DNA of 64,000 nucleotides from Nocardia transvalensis NBRC 15921 (GTDB taxonomy: Bacteria > Actinomycetota > Actinomycetes > Mycobacteriales > Mycobacteriaceae), in NCBI RefSeq assembly GCF_000308875.1, contig NZ_BAGL01000071.1, positions 1 through 64,000 on the forward strand. The letters are read 5' to 3'. The position numbers and the translations under genes are program-made. Shown in pieces: positions 51,775 to 60,173 of the stretch (position 1 is its first letter; each line of letters opens with the position of its first letter). Under the pieces are notes generated by a model that was not told where the DNA came from, searched no databases, and saw only the letters and a list, made by a program, of their open reading frames with translations.

Positions 51775-51793
51775 GTGGGACTCGGAGTCCCAC
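51775..51793. promoter_or_regulatory. Palindromic operator upstream of the AurF-like gene
   Basis: GTGGGACTC-G-GAGTCCCAC (51775-51793) is a perfect 19-nt dyad, 37 nt before the ATG and directly upstream of TATTCT, a likely -10 element. The neighbouring TetR gene is the natural candidate regulator. Confidence 0.6.
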
Positions 51794-51830
51794 GTATTCT
51801 CGACAGTGAGGTAAGGCACAGGAGGCACCG

Positions 51831-52820
51831 ATGACGTTGTCCGAGACCATGCACCCCGGCCCGTTCACCCCGGAGTACCGGGAGGCGCTGGCGACCCTGT
51901 CCGAAGGGTCGGTGCACCGGAATTTCGACCCGTATCTCGATATCGATTGGGACAGTCCGGAATTGGCGATCCTGCCGGACGATCCGCGCTGGGTGCTCGA
52001 TCCGGAGATCGACCCGCTGGGCGCGACCCGCTGGTACCGGGAACTACCGCTCCACAAGCAGATCGAGATCGGCCGGTGGCGCATCGCCAACGTCGTCAAG
52101 GTCGGCGCGGCCTTCGAGAGCGTGCTGATCCGCGGCATGATGCAATACATCATGAAGCTGCCCAACGGGTCGCCCGAATTCCGGTACTGCCTCCACGAGA
52201 TGACCGAGGAGTGCAACCACATCCAGATGTTCCAGGAGCTGGTCAACCGGATCGGCGTGGACGTCCCCGGGATGCGGCCGGTATTCCGGGCGCTGTCGCC
52301 GCTCATCGGCGTGGCCGGCGGGTACGCGCACGTCATCCTGTTCATCGGCATCCTCGGCGGCGAGGAGCCCATCGACCACTATCAGAAGGCGGTCATCCGC
52401 GCCGAGGCCAATATGCCGCCGATGGTGTTGCGGACCATGCAGATCCACATCGCCGAGGAGGCCCGGCACATCTCCTTCGCGCACGAGTACCTCACCGCGC
52501 ACATCGAGAAGATGGGCGTGCCCGGAAAGGTGGTGTGCGCGGTGGCGTTTCCGCTCGCGATGCGGTGGCTGGCCGGGGAGATCATGACCCCGCCGCGCTC
52601 GTTCGCGCGCCAGTTCGACATCCCGCGCGAGGTGATCAAGGAGGCGTTCTGGCGCGGACCGGCCGCACGAAAGATCCTCTCCGGCTACTTCGACGACGTC
52701 CGCAAGCTGGTCGACGACCTAGGCCTCATGCCCGCCCCGGCCAAGATGCTGTGGCGCGCACTGAATATCGACGGCGACGCCTCGCGCTACCGCAGCGAGC
52801 CCGCCCGCCGAGCAGCGTAG
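51831..52820 (+). CDS. AurF-like diiron oxygenase
   Basis: 329 residues. Ferritin-like carboxylate ligand motifs: YCLHEMTEECNHIQMFQELV and MQIHIAEEARHISFAHEYLT, with MQYIMKLPNG between helices. This is the AurF/PF11583 arrangement (paired ExxH motifs plus extra histidine). AurF oxidises an arylamine to a nitroarene; other members hydroxylate unknown substrates or lipids, so the reaction here is not known. AGGAGG lies 5 nt before the ATG. A palindromic operator and a convergent TetR gene suggest induction by its substrate. Confidence 0.85.
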   Translation: MTLSETMHPGPFTPEYREALATLSEGSVHRNFDPYLDIDWDSPELAILPDDPRWVLDPEIDPLGATRWYRELPLHKQIEIGRWRIANVVKVGAAFESVLIRGMMQYIMKLPNGSPEFRYCLHEMTEECNHIQMFQELVNRIGVDVPGMRPVFRALSPLIGVAGGYAHVILFIGILGGEEPIDHYQKAVIRAEANMPPMVLRTMQIHIAEEARHISFAHEYLTAHIEKMGVPGKVVCAVAFPLAMRWLAGEIMTPPRSFARQFDIPREVIKEAFWRGPAARKILSGYFDDVRKLVDDLGLMPAPAKMLWRALNIDGDASRYRSEPARRAA

Positions 52821-52839
52821 GGCCGGGCGCGCCCTCCCG

Positions 52840-52983
52840 CTCCGGCGCGCTACACCCTCCCCGCTCCGGGCACTTCACCCTCGTTGCTCCGGTGCACCTC
52901 ACCCCCACTGCTCCGGCGCACCTCACCCCCACTGCTCCGGCGCGCTTCCCCCTCGTTGCTCCGGCGCGCTTTTGGCCGGAGCC
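52840..52983. repeat. Hairpin repeat with 24-bp array (locus 5)
   Basis: Five units of 24, 23, 24, 24 and 24 nt starting at 52840, 52864, 52887, 52911 and 52935, each opening with GCTCCGG, end in the complete hairpin GCTCCGGC-GCGCTTTTG-GCCGGAGC (52959-52983, 8-bp stem). All units carry the locus-specific outer bases GCT of the hairpin arm. The array is also read as the C-terminal codons of the convergent TetR gene. Confidence 0.9.
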
Positions 52984-53684
52984 GCCAACGCCTCGATCAG
53001 ATCCAGCAACGGCCGGTCGCGGTCGAGCGTGAGCCCGTGCGCCACGGCGACGCCGTCGAGGATGCTCCAGGCATAGCTCGCGACCTGCGCGATCAGCTCG
53101 GCCCGGCCCAGCGGCGGGTCCGGGTCGTGCGCCCAGCGGGTCACGGTCGCCTCGGTCATCGACACGATGGCGAAGGACATGGTGTCGACGACCGGCGGAT
53201 CCGCGACCCCGACCACTCCGGCCAGGCCGCCCACCAGCCGACCCGCCCGCGCGGTGATGGTGATCATCATGCCGCTCAGCGCATCCCGGTCCGCGGGCCC
53301 GTCGCCGGGACCGGTCCGCAGGAACTCGTGCTGGCGCGGGTGATCGCAGATCCAGTCCACGACCACGCCGACGGCACGCGCCAGGATCTCGGCGATCGAG
53401 CCGTCCCCGATGTCCAGCGCGGCGTCCAGTGCGTCGGTGAAGCGCTCCGCGATCGTCGCCCGGACCCGGCGATCGAGTTCCTCGCGACCGGAGAATTGGC
53501 GGTAGAGAACGGATTTCGCCAGCCCGGCCCGCGCGGCGATCTGCTGTGCCGAGATATCCGCCCCGGGCGCGCTCTCCTCGAGCAGTTCGATCGCGGCCGC
53601 GATGATCTGCGTCCGCCGCGCCGCGTTGTGCGGCTGCCACCGTGCCTGCCGTCCCCCGGCCGTAGGAGCTGCTGCACTCGACAC
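52923..53684 (-). CDS. TetR family transcriptional regulator
   Basis: 253 residues from a GTG. HTH at about residues 28-66 (IELLEESAPGADISAQQIAARAGLAKSVLYRQFSGR), then a helical domain with VVVDWICDHPRQHEFLRTGP and SFAIVSMTEATVTRWAHDPD. The final 16 residues (APAKSAPEQRGGSAPEQWG) are encoded by the hairpin and its tandem units, so the C-terminus was extended by the repeat. It likely controls the divergent-facing AurF-like gene. Confidence 0.87.
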   Translation of the reverse strand: MSSAAAPTAGGRQARWQPHNAARRTQIIAAAIELLEESAPGADISAQQIAARAGLAKSVLYRQFSGREELDRRVRATIAERFTDALDAALDIGDGSIAEILARAVGVVVDWICDHPRQHEFLRTGPGDGPADRDALSGMMITITARAGRLVGGLAGVVGVADPPVVDTMSFAIVSMTEATVTRWAHDPDPPLGRAELIAQVASYAWSILDGVAVAHGLTLDRDRPLLDLIEALAAPAKSAPEQRGGSAPEQWG

Positions 53685-53765
53685 GCCCGCAGTCTATGCC
53701 CCGGCGGCCACCGCTACTCTGCAAGACGATCTCGGTTGCGCCCGTTCGATGTTGGGCAACACACT

Positions 53766-53784
53766 TTAGGTAAGCCTTGCTTAA
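53766..53784 (+). promoter_or_regulatory. IdeR/DmdR-type iron box
   Basis: TTAGGTAAGCCTTGCTTAA is a 19-nt near-palindrome (7 of 9 base pairs) matching the actinobacterial iron box TTAGGTTAGGCTAACCTAA at 14 of 19 positions. It lies 78 nt before the start of the dioxygenase gene. It predicts iron-starvation induction of the whole operon. Confidence 0.7.
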
Positions 53785-53861
53785 GCTGCGCCGAGACGAT
53801 ACCTTCGCAATCCGTATCTCACCGCCTGCTTCACCACCGTTGCGAAGAAGGGAATCCCCTG

Positions 53862-54971
53862 GTGAAAAACGTTCTCTGCGAACGTCTGAAGCACCACCCC
53901 ACCGAGTCGGACGAGATCGAACGCCGGCAGTTACCCGCCGACGCCGCACAGGCCATTCGCGACACGGCCCGCGACATCGCGGTCACAATCGAGGACATGC
54001 CGGGTTCCTCCGCGCGCGCCGCCACCCTCACCGATCCGACGCTGATCGGACTGGTCGACGCGCGCGCCGCCCGCCTACCGGAGTCGGTCCGCACCGCGCT
54101 ACGCCCGCCCGCGACCTCGGCGGGCGCGGCGATCGTGGGCCGGTTACCCCTGGACGACGGTGAATTGGGCCCCACCCCGCGCGATTGGCGCCAGGCCGCC
54201 GCCTGGAGCGGCGATCCGGCGCGCCGCCACGCCTCGTTCCAGCTGGATATCGCGATGCTGCTGCTGGCCCGCTGCGCCGGTGAGCCGTTCGGCTGGCAGG
54301 GGCAGCAAGATGGACGTCTGGTCAATAACATCCTGCCCTCCCCCGGCCACGAGCACGAGCAGTCCGGCGCCTCCAGCACCACCCTGCTCACCCCGCACAC
54401 CGAGGACGCCTTCCACCCCCGGCGCGCGAATCTGCTGATACTGGGCTGCCTGCGCAATCCGGACCGGGTCGGGACGACGGTGTCGTCGGTGCGGCAGGTC
54501 CGGCTGGACGAACGGCAGCGGCGGCGGCTGGGCGAGCCGACCCTGCCGATCCTGCCGGATGTGTCCTACGGCAACGACTTTCACCGGTACCCGGCCACCC
54601 CGATCGCCACGGTCGGCGACGAGGCCGGCCGCCCGACACTGCGCTACGACCCCGCCTACACCCCTGTCGAGGACGCCGATCCGGAGTTCCGCGAGGCCTA
54701 CGATCGTCTCGGCGCGGAACTCGAGCGGGTCTGCCGCACGGCGGTGCTGGAACCGGGCGACGTGCTGCTGGTGGACAACGACGTGGTGGTGCACGGGCGA
54801 GTACCGTTCACTCCGCGCTACGACGGAACCGACCGCTGGCTCAAGCGGGTGAATCTCCGGCTGCCGCGCCGCCGCCCCGCCGCCGAGGCCGCCGAGAGCG
54901 GTTACGGGCAGGAGACGATCACCCCGTTCGACACGAAAAACGTTGCGACACAGGAGGTGCGACATCCATGA
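53862..54971 (+). CDS. Fe(II)/2-oxoglutarate dioxygenase, clavaminate synthase-like amino-acid hydroxylase
   Basis: 369 residues from a GTG after AAGAAGGG. Double-stranded beta-helix enzyme of the TauD/clavaminate synthase group: metal motif PHTEDAFHPRRANLL (His179, Glu181), distal His311 in VVVHGRVPFTPRYDG, and 2-oxoglutarate arginine near WLKRVNLRLP. The HTEDAFHPxR block followed by CLRNPDRVGTT is the pattern of VioC/AsnO-type enzymes, which beta-hydroxylate free arginine or asparagine. It opens an iron-box-controlled operon. Its own Fe(II) need is notable in such a setting. Confidence 0.85.
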   Translation: MKNVLCERLKHHPTESDEIERRQLPADAAQAIRDTARDIAVTIEDMPGSSARAATLTDPTLIGLVDARAARLPESVRTALRPPATSAGAAIVGRLPLDDGELGPTPRDWRQAAAWSGDPARRHASFQLDIAMLLLARCAGEPFGWQGQQDGRLVNNILPSPGHEHEQSGASSTTLLTPHTEDAFHPRRANLLILGCLRNPDRVGTTVSSVRQVRLDERQRRRLGEPTLPILPDVSYGNDFHRYPATPIATVGDEAGRPTLRYDPAYTPVEDADPEFREAYDRLGAELERVCRTAVLEPGDVLLVDNDVVVHGRVPFTPRYDGTDRWLKRVNLRLPRRRPAAEAAESGYGQETITPFDTKNVATQEVRHP

Positions 54972-54984
54972 AGCGAGGAGCCCC

Positions 54985-55971
54985 GTGACCCGCCCGACCC
55001 CGCTGCGCGTCCTCAGCCGCAGCGATCTCGCCGACGTCCCGATCACACCGGTGGACGTGGTGCGCGCCGTGGAGGAGGCGTATCTCGCCCTGGCGTCGGG
55101 AGATTCGGACAATCCGCGCAAACTCAGCGTCGCCCATCCCGACGGCTGGTCGGTCGCCTACGCCATGCTCGGCCGCGACGGGCGGCGGCGAGTGGTGGCG
55201 ATGAAGACCTCCTACAAATTCGATCCCCACCACGATCGCAGCACCAAGCGCTACTACACCACGATCACGCTGTACGACGACGCCACCGGCATGCCGATCG
55301 CGATGATGGACTGCGCCCGGGTCGGGGCGCTGCGCACGCCGGCGGTGTCGGCGCTGCTGGTGCGGGAGACCGTCCGGTCCGACGCGCGCAGCGTGCTGCT
55401 GGTCGGCACCGGCACGCAGGGCCGGAACGCGCTGCCGCACCTGCTCGCCGCGAATCCGCAGTTGAACCGCCTGATGCTGTACGGCACCCATCCGGACGGC
55501 CTGAAGGCGGTGCACGAGCAGTTGGCCGCGCACCATCCGCACACCGAACTGGAGACGGTGTCGGATCCGTACGCGGCGGCGCGCGAGGCCGACGTGGTGC
55601 TCGCGACGGCGGGCCCGGGTACCAAGGTCGCCATCGAATCCGACGATCTCGCACCGGGTTCGGTGGTGGTGCTGGTCGGTTACGGCCTGGCCCCCTCCAC
55701 GCTGACCGGTGCCGATCGCGTGGTCGCGACCAATGCCGAGCAGATGTCGCTCACCGGCACCGACATGGCCGGACCGGACGGCAAGCTGCGCCCGGTCGAC
55801 GCCGAACTGCCGCAGATCCTCAGCCGCCGCACCACCGGTCGCACCAGCGACGACGAGCGCATCTTCGTCTACAACAGCGGCCTGGTCCTCACCGACATCG
55901 CGGTAGCCCACGCCCTGGCCGAACGCGCCATCGCCGACGGCCGCGGCACGGAGGTCCCGGTATGGGATTGA
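54985..55971 (+). CDS. Ornithine cyclodeaminase family, SbnB/VioK-like
   Basis: 328 residues from a GTG with GAGGAG upstream. The mu-crystallin/OCD Rossmann motif VLLVGTGTQGRNALPHLLAA is at about 138-157, and the SbnB-type segment KTSYKFDPHHDRSTKRYYTT ITLYDDATGMPIAMMDCARVGALRT has the substrate arginine/lysine set. SbnB oxidises N-(1-amino-1-carboxyethyl)-glutamate to L-2,3-diaminopropionate plus 2-oxoglutarate, using the product of SbnA. An SbnA homologue follows two genes later, making a complete diaminopropionate module. Confidence 0.85.
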   Translation: MTRPTPLRVLSRSDLADVPITPVDVVRAVEEAYLALASGDSDNPRKLSVAHPDGWSVAYAMLGRDGRRRVVAMKTSYKFDPHHDRSTKRYYTTITLYDDATGMPIAMMDCARVGALRTPAVSALLVRETVRSDARSVLLVGTGTQGRNALPHLLAANPQLNRLMLYGTHPDGLKAVHEQLAAHHPHTELETVSDPYAAAREADVVLATAGPGTKVAIESDDLAPGSVVVLVGYGLAPSTLTGADRVVATNAEQMSLTGTDMAGPDGKLRPVDAELPQILSRRTTGRTSDDERIFVYNSGLVLTDIAVAHALAERAIADGRGTEVPVWD

Positions 55972-57491
55972 GGTCGGCCCCATCGCCATTTTTCCGGCAC
56001 GCGTTTGGCCGGAATCCACAGGAGGTGGCGGTGGGTCCCGGCCAAAAGCATGCCGGGACAACAGGAAGCGCTGGCACCGGAACAACGGGAAGTGTCGGCA
56101 CCGGGACAACAGGAAGTGCTGGCACCGGAACAACGGGAAGTGCCGGCACCGGAACAACGGAGATCGCGGGCACCGCCACGGATATCGCCGCACCTCCGCT
56201 GCCCGCGTATCAGGACGAGTGGGAGCGGCGGCTGCTCGCGCACCCGGATCTGCTCGGCGATATCGCCTTCGCGATCGGGGGGCCGTTCCACGTCATGTTC
56301 CCGGCGCGGGTCGGTCGCAACATCGACGCCTTCCACAGGGCGTTCGAGGACGCCGGAGTGGACGGAGCGATCTACTACGGGAAGAAGGCGAACAAGGCGG
56401 CGTGCGTGGTGCGGGCCTGTGCGGAGCACGGCGCGGGCGTGGATGTGGCGAGCGCCGGGGAGCTGAGTTCGGCTCTGGCGCACGGCATCCGGGGTGCCGA
56501 GCTGATGGTGACGGGGCCGTCGAAATCCGACGAGCTGCTGTGGCTGTCCGCCCGGCACGGCGCGCTGATCGCCGTCGACGAACACGGCGAGCTGGACAGG
56601 CTCGCCGCCCTGGGCATTCCGGTGCGGGTCCTGCTGCGCGTGCTGCCGCCGGACTCCGCCAGCCGCTTCGGCATGACCGCCGACGAGCTGGACCGCGCCC
56701 TGGCCCGCACCGATCTCGGGCCGGTCCGCCTCGAGGGCTTCAGCTTCCACCTCTCCGGCTACCGGCCCGAACCCCGCGCCGCGCTGGCCGCACAGCTGAT
56801 CGAGCGCTGCCGCGCTGCCCGCGCCCTCGGCCATCCCGCGACGACGATCTCCGTCGGCGGCGGCTTCGCGGTCGACTACGTCCCCGCACCGGCCTGGGAG
56901 AATTTCACCGAAACCGCAGGCCCGCAACGGTTTCACGCGGACAAGTCCTTCCCCTCGTACTACCCCTACCACAGCGAGGTGGCGGGCCCGGACATGCTCG
57001 CGGCCGTCCTGCGCCACGACAGCCTCGCGAAACACCTGCGCGACAACGACATCCGCCTCGCCGTCGAACCCGGCCGCGCCCTGCTGGACCGCGCGGGCAG
57101 CACCGTCTTCCGCGTCCAGGGTGCGAAAACCCGCACCGCCCAGGATATCCCGTACCAGCTGCTCACCGTCGACGGCACCAGCCTGAGCCTGTCGGAGCAG
57201 TGGTTCGACAGCGAATACCTGCCCGATCCCGTGCTGTGGCCTATCCGGCCCGGTACGCCCACCCCCGCGAGCGTCGGCGCGGCCACCTGCCTCGATTCCG
57301 ACATGCTCAGCTGGCGGCGCATCCCGCTGCCGCGCCCCGGCGCACCCGGCGATCTGCTCATCTACCCGAATACCGCCGGTTACCAGATGGACTCCAACGA
57401 GTCGGCGTTCCATCAGCTACCGATTCCCCCGAAGGTGGCGCTCGCCGAGGCGCCCGGCGGCCGGTTCCGCTGGACCCTCGACGCCGGATAG
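55962..57491 (+). CDS. PLP-dependent fold-III decarboxylase (Y4yA / SbnH-like)
   Basis: 509 residues if started at the ATG at 55962, which has GGAGG seven bases upstream and overlaps the preceding stop; a GTG at 56031 after AGGAGG would give 486. The conserved enzyme starts near residue 83 (LPAYQDEWERRLLAHPDLLG). PLP lysine is Lys142 (YYGKKANKA), with the glycine loop TISVGGGFAVDY and phosphate/substrate residues AATCLDSDMLSW. It decarboxylates a basic amino acid or a Dap conjugate. The first 80 residues are encoded by a hairpin pair and a 24-bp array and read as GTGTTGSA repeats. Confidence 0.82.
   Translation: MGLRSAPSPFFRHAFGRNPQEVAVGPGQKHAGTTGSAGTGTTGSVGTGTTGSAGTGTTGSAGTGTTEIAGTATDIAAPPLPAYQDEWERRLLAHPDLLGDIAFAIGGPFHVMFPARVGRNIDAFHRAFEDAGVDGAIYYGKKANKAACVVRACAEHGAGVDVASAGELSSALAHGIRGAELMVTGPSKSDELLWLSARHGALIAVDEHGELDRLAALGIPVRVLLRVLPPDSASRFGMTADELDRALARTDLGPVRLEGFSFHLSGYRPEPRAALAAQLIERCRAARALGHPATTISVGGGFAVDYVPAPAWENFTETAGPQRFHADKSFPSYYPYHSEVAGPDMLAAVLRHDSLAKHLRDNDIRLAVEPGRALLDRAGSTVFRVQGAKTRTAQDIPYQLLTVDGTSLSLSEQWFDSEYLPDPVLWPIRPGTPTPASVGAATCLDSDMLSWRRIPLPRPGAPGDLLIYPNTAGYQMDSNESAFHQLPIPPKVALAEAPGGRFRWTLDAG
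55992..56160. repeat. Convergent hairpin pair with 24-bp array, inside a coding frame (locus 6)
   Basis: Hairpin TTCCGGC-ACGCGTTTG-GCCGGAA (55992-56014) and inverted hairpin GTCCCGGC-CAAAAGCAT-GCCGGGAC (56035-56059) flank a 20-nt spacer. The array then runs away from the second one: 25-nt unit at 56048, 24-nt units at 56073, 56097 and 56121, and a 16-nt partial at 56145 (GGCACCGGAACAACGGGAAG). The 24-nt period keeps the frame open. Confidence 0.9.
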
Positions 57492-57532
57492 CCCCGCCAC
57501 CCACACCCGCACCCCAGCCCAGGAGATATGCA

Positions 57533-58636
57533 ATGGCCCTCGTCACGCGCGTGACGGACCTGATCGGCAACACCCCGTTGTTCGAACTAGCGACCACCGA
57601 CACCGGCACCCGGCTGCTACTCAAGCTCGAACAGCTCAACCCGACCGGCGCCGCCAAGATCCGGATGGCCCGCGAAATGGTGCTCGATGCGGAGCGTCGG
57701 GATTTGCTGAGAGATGGCGGGCATATTATCGAGTCAACGTCCGGCAACACCGGACTGGGCCTGGCGGTAGTGGCCGCCGAACGCGGGTATCGCTTCACCG
57801 CGGTCGTGGATCACCACGCCTGCCGTGACAAGCTGCGCGCGATGCAAGCCATGGGAGCAGAACTCGTGTATGTCGCCGACGACGGAGACGCCCGCCCGAA
57901 CGGTCAGGGCCCGGAGGAGGCAGCCTGCGTAACCACGGAGGGCCCCCGTTCGGGCGGCAGCAAGCACAGTCTGGCCACCTCGGCGCGAGAGGACCTCGCC
58001 GAGGCGATGGCCGCCGCCCGGGACGACGCCTACTTCACCGAACAGCACAACAACGACGCCAACGCGCTCGGCTACTACGCGGTCGCCGAAGAGTTGCTGG
58101 AGGACCTCGGACAGGTCGACATCCTGCTGTCCGCCGTCGGCACCGGCGGTTCGCTGTTCGGCACCGCCCGCCGCCTGCGCGAACTCGGCTGCCGGCCGCG
58201 GGTGATCGGTGTGGAGCCGGTCGGCTCGATCGCCTTCGGCGGCGAGGGCGGGCCGTACTGGCAGTCCGGGACCGGCACCCCGCCGGGCGCCACGGTCGGC
58301 ACGGCCGTCGACTACTCGCTGCTGGACGAGGGCCTGAAGGTGACCGACGTCGCCGCCTTCGCCACCACCCGCGCGGTGGCGCGCAAGGCGGGCCTGCTGA
58401 TCGGCGGTTCGGCCGGCGGTTCGGTGCATGCCGCGCTCACCCGCCTCGAGGAGTTCCCGCCCGGCTCGACCATCGTCACGATCGTCTGCGACGGCGGCGA
58501 GAAGTATCTGGACACCGTCTTCGACGACGACTGGATGGCCGAGCGCGACCTGCTCGACGAGACCGCCGAGCGGGACGTGCTCGAGCTGCTCGACCGGTAC
58601 TCCCCCGCGCGACGAGATCTGGTGGGCGTGCGGTGA
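57533..58636 (+). CDS. Cysteine-synthase-like PLP enzyme, SbnA/VioB-like
   Basis: 367 residues; ATG at 57533 with AGGAG seven bases upstream. PLP lysine Lys42 (PTGAAKIRMA), phosphate loop STSGNTGLGL, and the glycine-rich SAVGTGGSLFGTARRL. A 30-residue insertion (PNGQGPEEAACVTTEGPRSG) replaces part of the CysK loop. SbnA condenses O-phosphoserine with glutamate to give the SbnB substrate. With the SbnB homologue upstream this yields 2,3-diaminopropionate. A short stretch (57690-57740) has unusual AT-ending codons. Confidence 0.85.
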   Translation: MALVTRVTDLIGNTPLFELATTDTGTRLLLKLEQLNPTGAAKIRMAREMVLDAERRDLLRDGGHIIESTSGNTGLGLAVVAAERGYRFTAVVDHHACRDKLRAMQAMGAELVYVADDGDARPNGQGPEEAACVTTEGPRSGGSKHSLATSAREDLAEAMAAARDDAYFTEQHNNDANALGYYAVAEELLEDLGQVDILLSAVGTGGSLFGTARRLRELGCRPRVIGVEPVGSIAFGGEGGPYWQSGTGTPPGATVGTAVDYSLLDEGLKVTDVAAFATTRAVARKAGLLIGGSAGGSVHAALTRLEEFPPGSTIVTIVCDGGEKYLDTVFDDDWMAERDLLDETAERDVLELLDRYSPARRDLVGVR

Positions 58637-60039
58637 CGGCGACCAGGAGCAGGGTGTCCGACTGGCGCAGCCTCACCACGCTGGCCACCCCCATCGCGCT
58701 GACCCAGCTCGCCCAGGTCGCGGTGTCGACGACGAATATCGCGCTGATGGGCTCGCTCGGCATCACCCAGGTGGCCGCCGGCGGCCTGGCGATCACGCTG
58801 TTCAACCAGATCCGCACCATGTGCGTCGGCCTGATCACCGCGACCGGGAACCAGGTGGCGACGGTGGCGAGCCGCGCCGACAAGCGCGGGACGAACGCCG
58901 ACGGCGAGATTCGCGATGTCGTGCGATCGAGCTTCCTGATCGCGACGGCCGCGGGCCTGGCGGGCGGACTGGTGCTGATCGTGCTGGGCTGGTCGCTGCA
59001 ATGGCTCGGGCAGGACGCGGCGGTGCTGTCCGCGGCCAGGCCGATGATGATCGCGCTGGCCCCGGGGCTGCTGCCCTGCCTGTGGTTCCAGGTGCTGCGC
59101 CAGTACACGGTCGGCATGCAGCGGCCGCAGGCGCTACTGCTGGTGACCCTCGGTTCGGTGGCGCTGAATCTCGTTCTCGCGCTGAGTCTCATGCACGGCT
59201 GGGCGGGCCTGCCCGCGCTGGGCCTCACCGGTATCGGCATCGCGACCTCGCTGGTCTTCCTGATCACCTTCGCGGTGCTGTGGGCGATGGTGCGCCGCGA
59301 CGCCGAACTCGGGCGGACGCTGCCGCTGCGGATGTGGCCGGTGCAGTGGCGGACCATCACCGCGGAACTGCGGCTGGGGACGCCGATCGCGCTCACCTAC
59401 GGCTCCGAGGCGGGCATGTTCTCCGTGCTGGCGCTGGTCATGGGCGCCCTGGGCCCGGCCGCGCTGGCCGCGCACAACATCGTCTACCAGCTGGTGTACA
59501 TCGTGTTCCAGGTGGCGATCGGGATCTCGCACGGCGTCTCGATCCTGGTCAGCAAGGCAGTGGCCCGCGACGAGCACCGGCACGCGCACGCGCTGGCCTG
59601 GCTGGCGCTGCAGCAGGCCGCGGTGGTCGCCGCGTTGGTCGGGGTGCTGTACGTCGTCGCGCCCGATATCGTGCTGCGACCGTTCCTCACCAGCCGCGAC
59701 GGCGATACGGTGGTGCTCGCGCACACCCTGCTGCTGATCGCGATCGTGCTGCAGTTCTTCGACGCGGCGCAGAACATCGGCAACGGTCTGCTGCGTGGGC
59801 TCAAGGACACCCGGGCCGGTTTCCGGCTGTCGCTGGTCGGTTACTGGATTGTGGGATTGCCCACAGCGCTACTCCTCGCATTCCCCGTGGGGCTGGACGC
59901 CGCGGGCGTCTGGTGGGGTCTGACGGCCGGTCTGGGGGCGACTGCCGTGCTGATGCTGCGCCGCTACTTCGCCCTGCTCGACGTGCGGGAGCAGGCCGAA
60001 CCGCGCGTGCTGGCCGGTAGCTTCGGTACTTCCGGCTGA
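58633..60039 (+). CDS. MATE family efflux transporter
   Basis: 468 residues, 12 helices in two homologous halves. The first half has LTQLAQVAVSTTNIALMGSL and GLAITLFNQIRTMCVGLITA, the second APALTYGSEAGMF-like ELRLGTPIALTYGSEAGMF with GPAALAAHNIVYQLVYIVF. GTG start overlaps the SbnA-like stop (GTGA), so it is co-translated. It most likely exports the operon's product. Confidence 0.9.
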   Translation: MTATRSRVSDWRSLTTLATPIALTQLAQVAVSTTNIALMGSLGITQVAAGGLAITLFNQIRTMCVGLITATGNQVATVASRADKRGTNADGEIRDVVRSSFLIATAAGLAGGLVLIVLGWSLQWLGQDAAVLSAARPMMIALAPGLLPCLWFQVLRQYTVGMQRPQALLLVTLGSVALNLVLALSLMHGWAGLPALGLTGIGIATSLVFLITFAVLWAMVRRDAELGRTLPLRMWPVQWRTITAELRLGTPIALTYGSEAGMFSVLALVMGALGPAALAAHNIVYQLVYIVFQVAIGISHGVSILVSKAVARDEHRHAHALAWLALQQAAVVAALVGVLYVVAPDIVLRPFLTSRDGDTVVLAHTLLLIAIVLQFFDAAQNIGNGLLRGLKDTRAGFRLSLVGYWIVGLPTALLLAFPVGLDAAGVWWGLTAGLGATAVLMLRRYFALLDVREQAEPRVLAGSFGTSG

Positions 60040-60173
60040 CACGGAATTCTCATCTCGGCGTAAGCATGTCGTCACCGTGCACGGGCACTGTGAAAGGACG
60101 AGGCTTCGTTATCCTGGCCCGGAGATCGAAGCCGACGGCTGTATCCGAGGCCGCAACCGCCGGGAGGAGTCCG

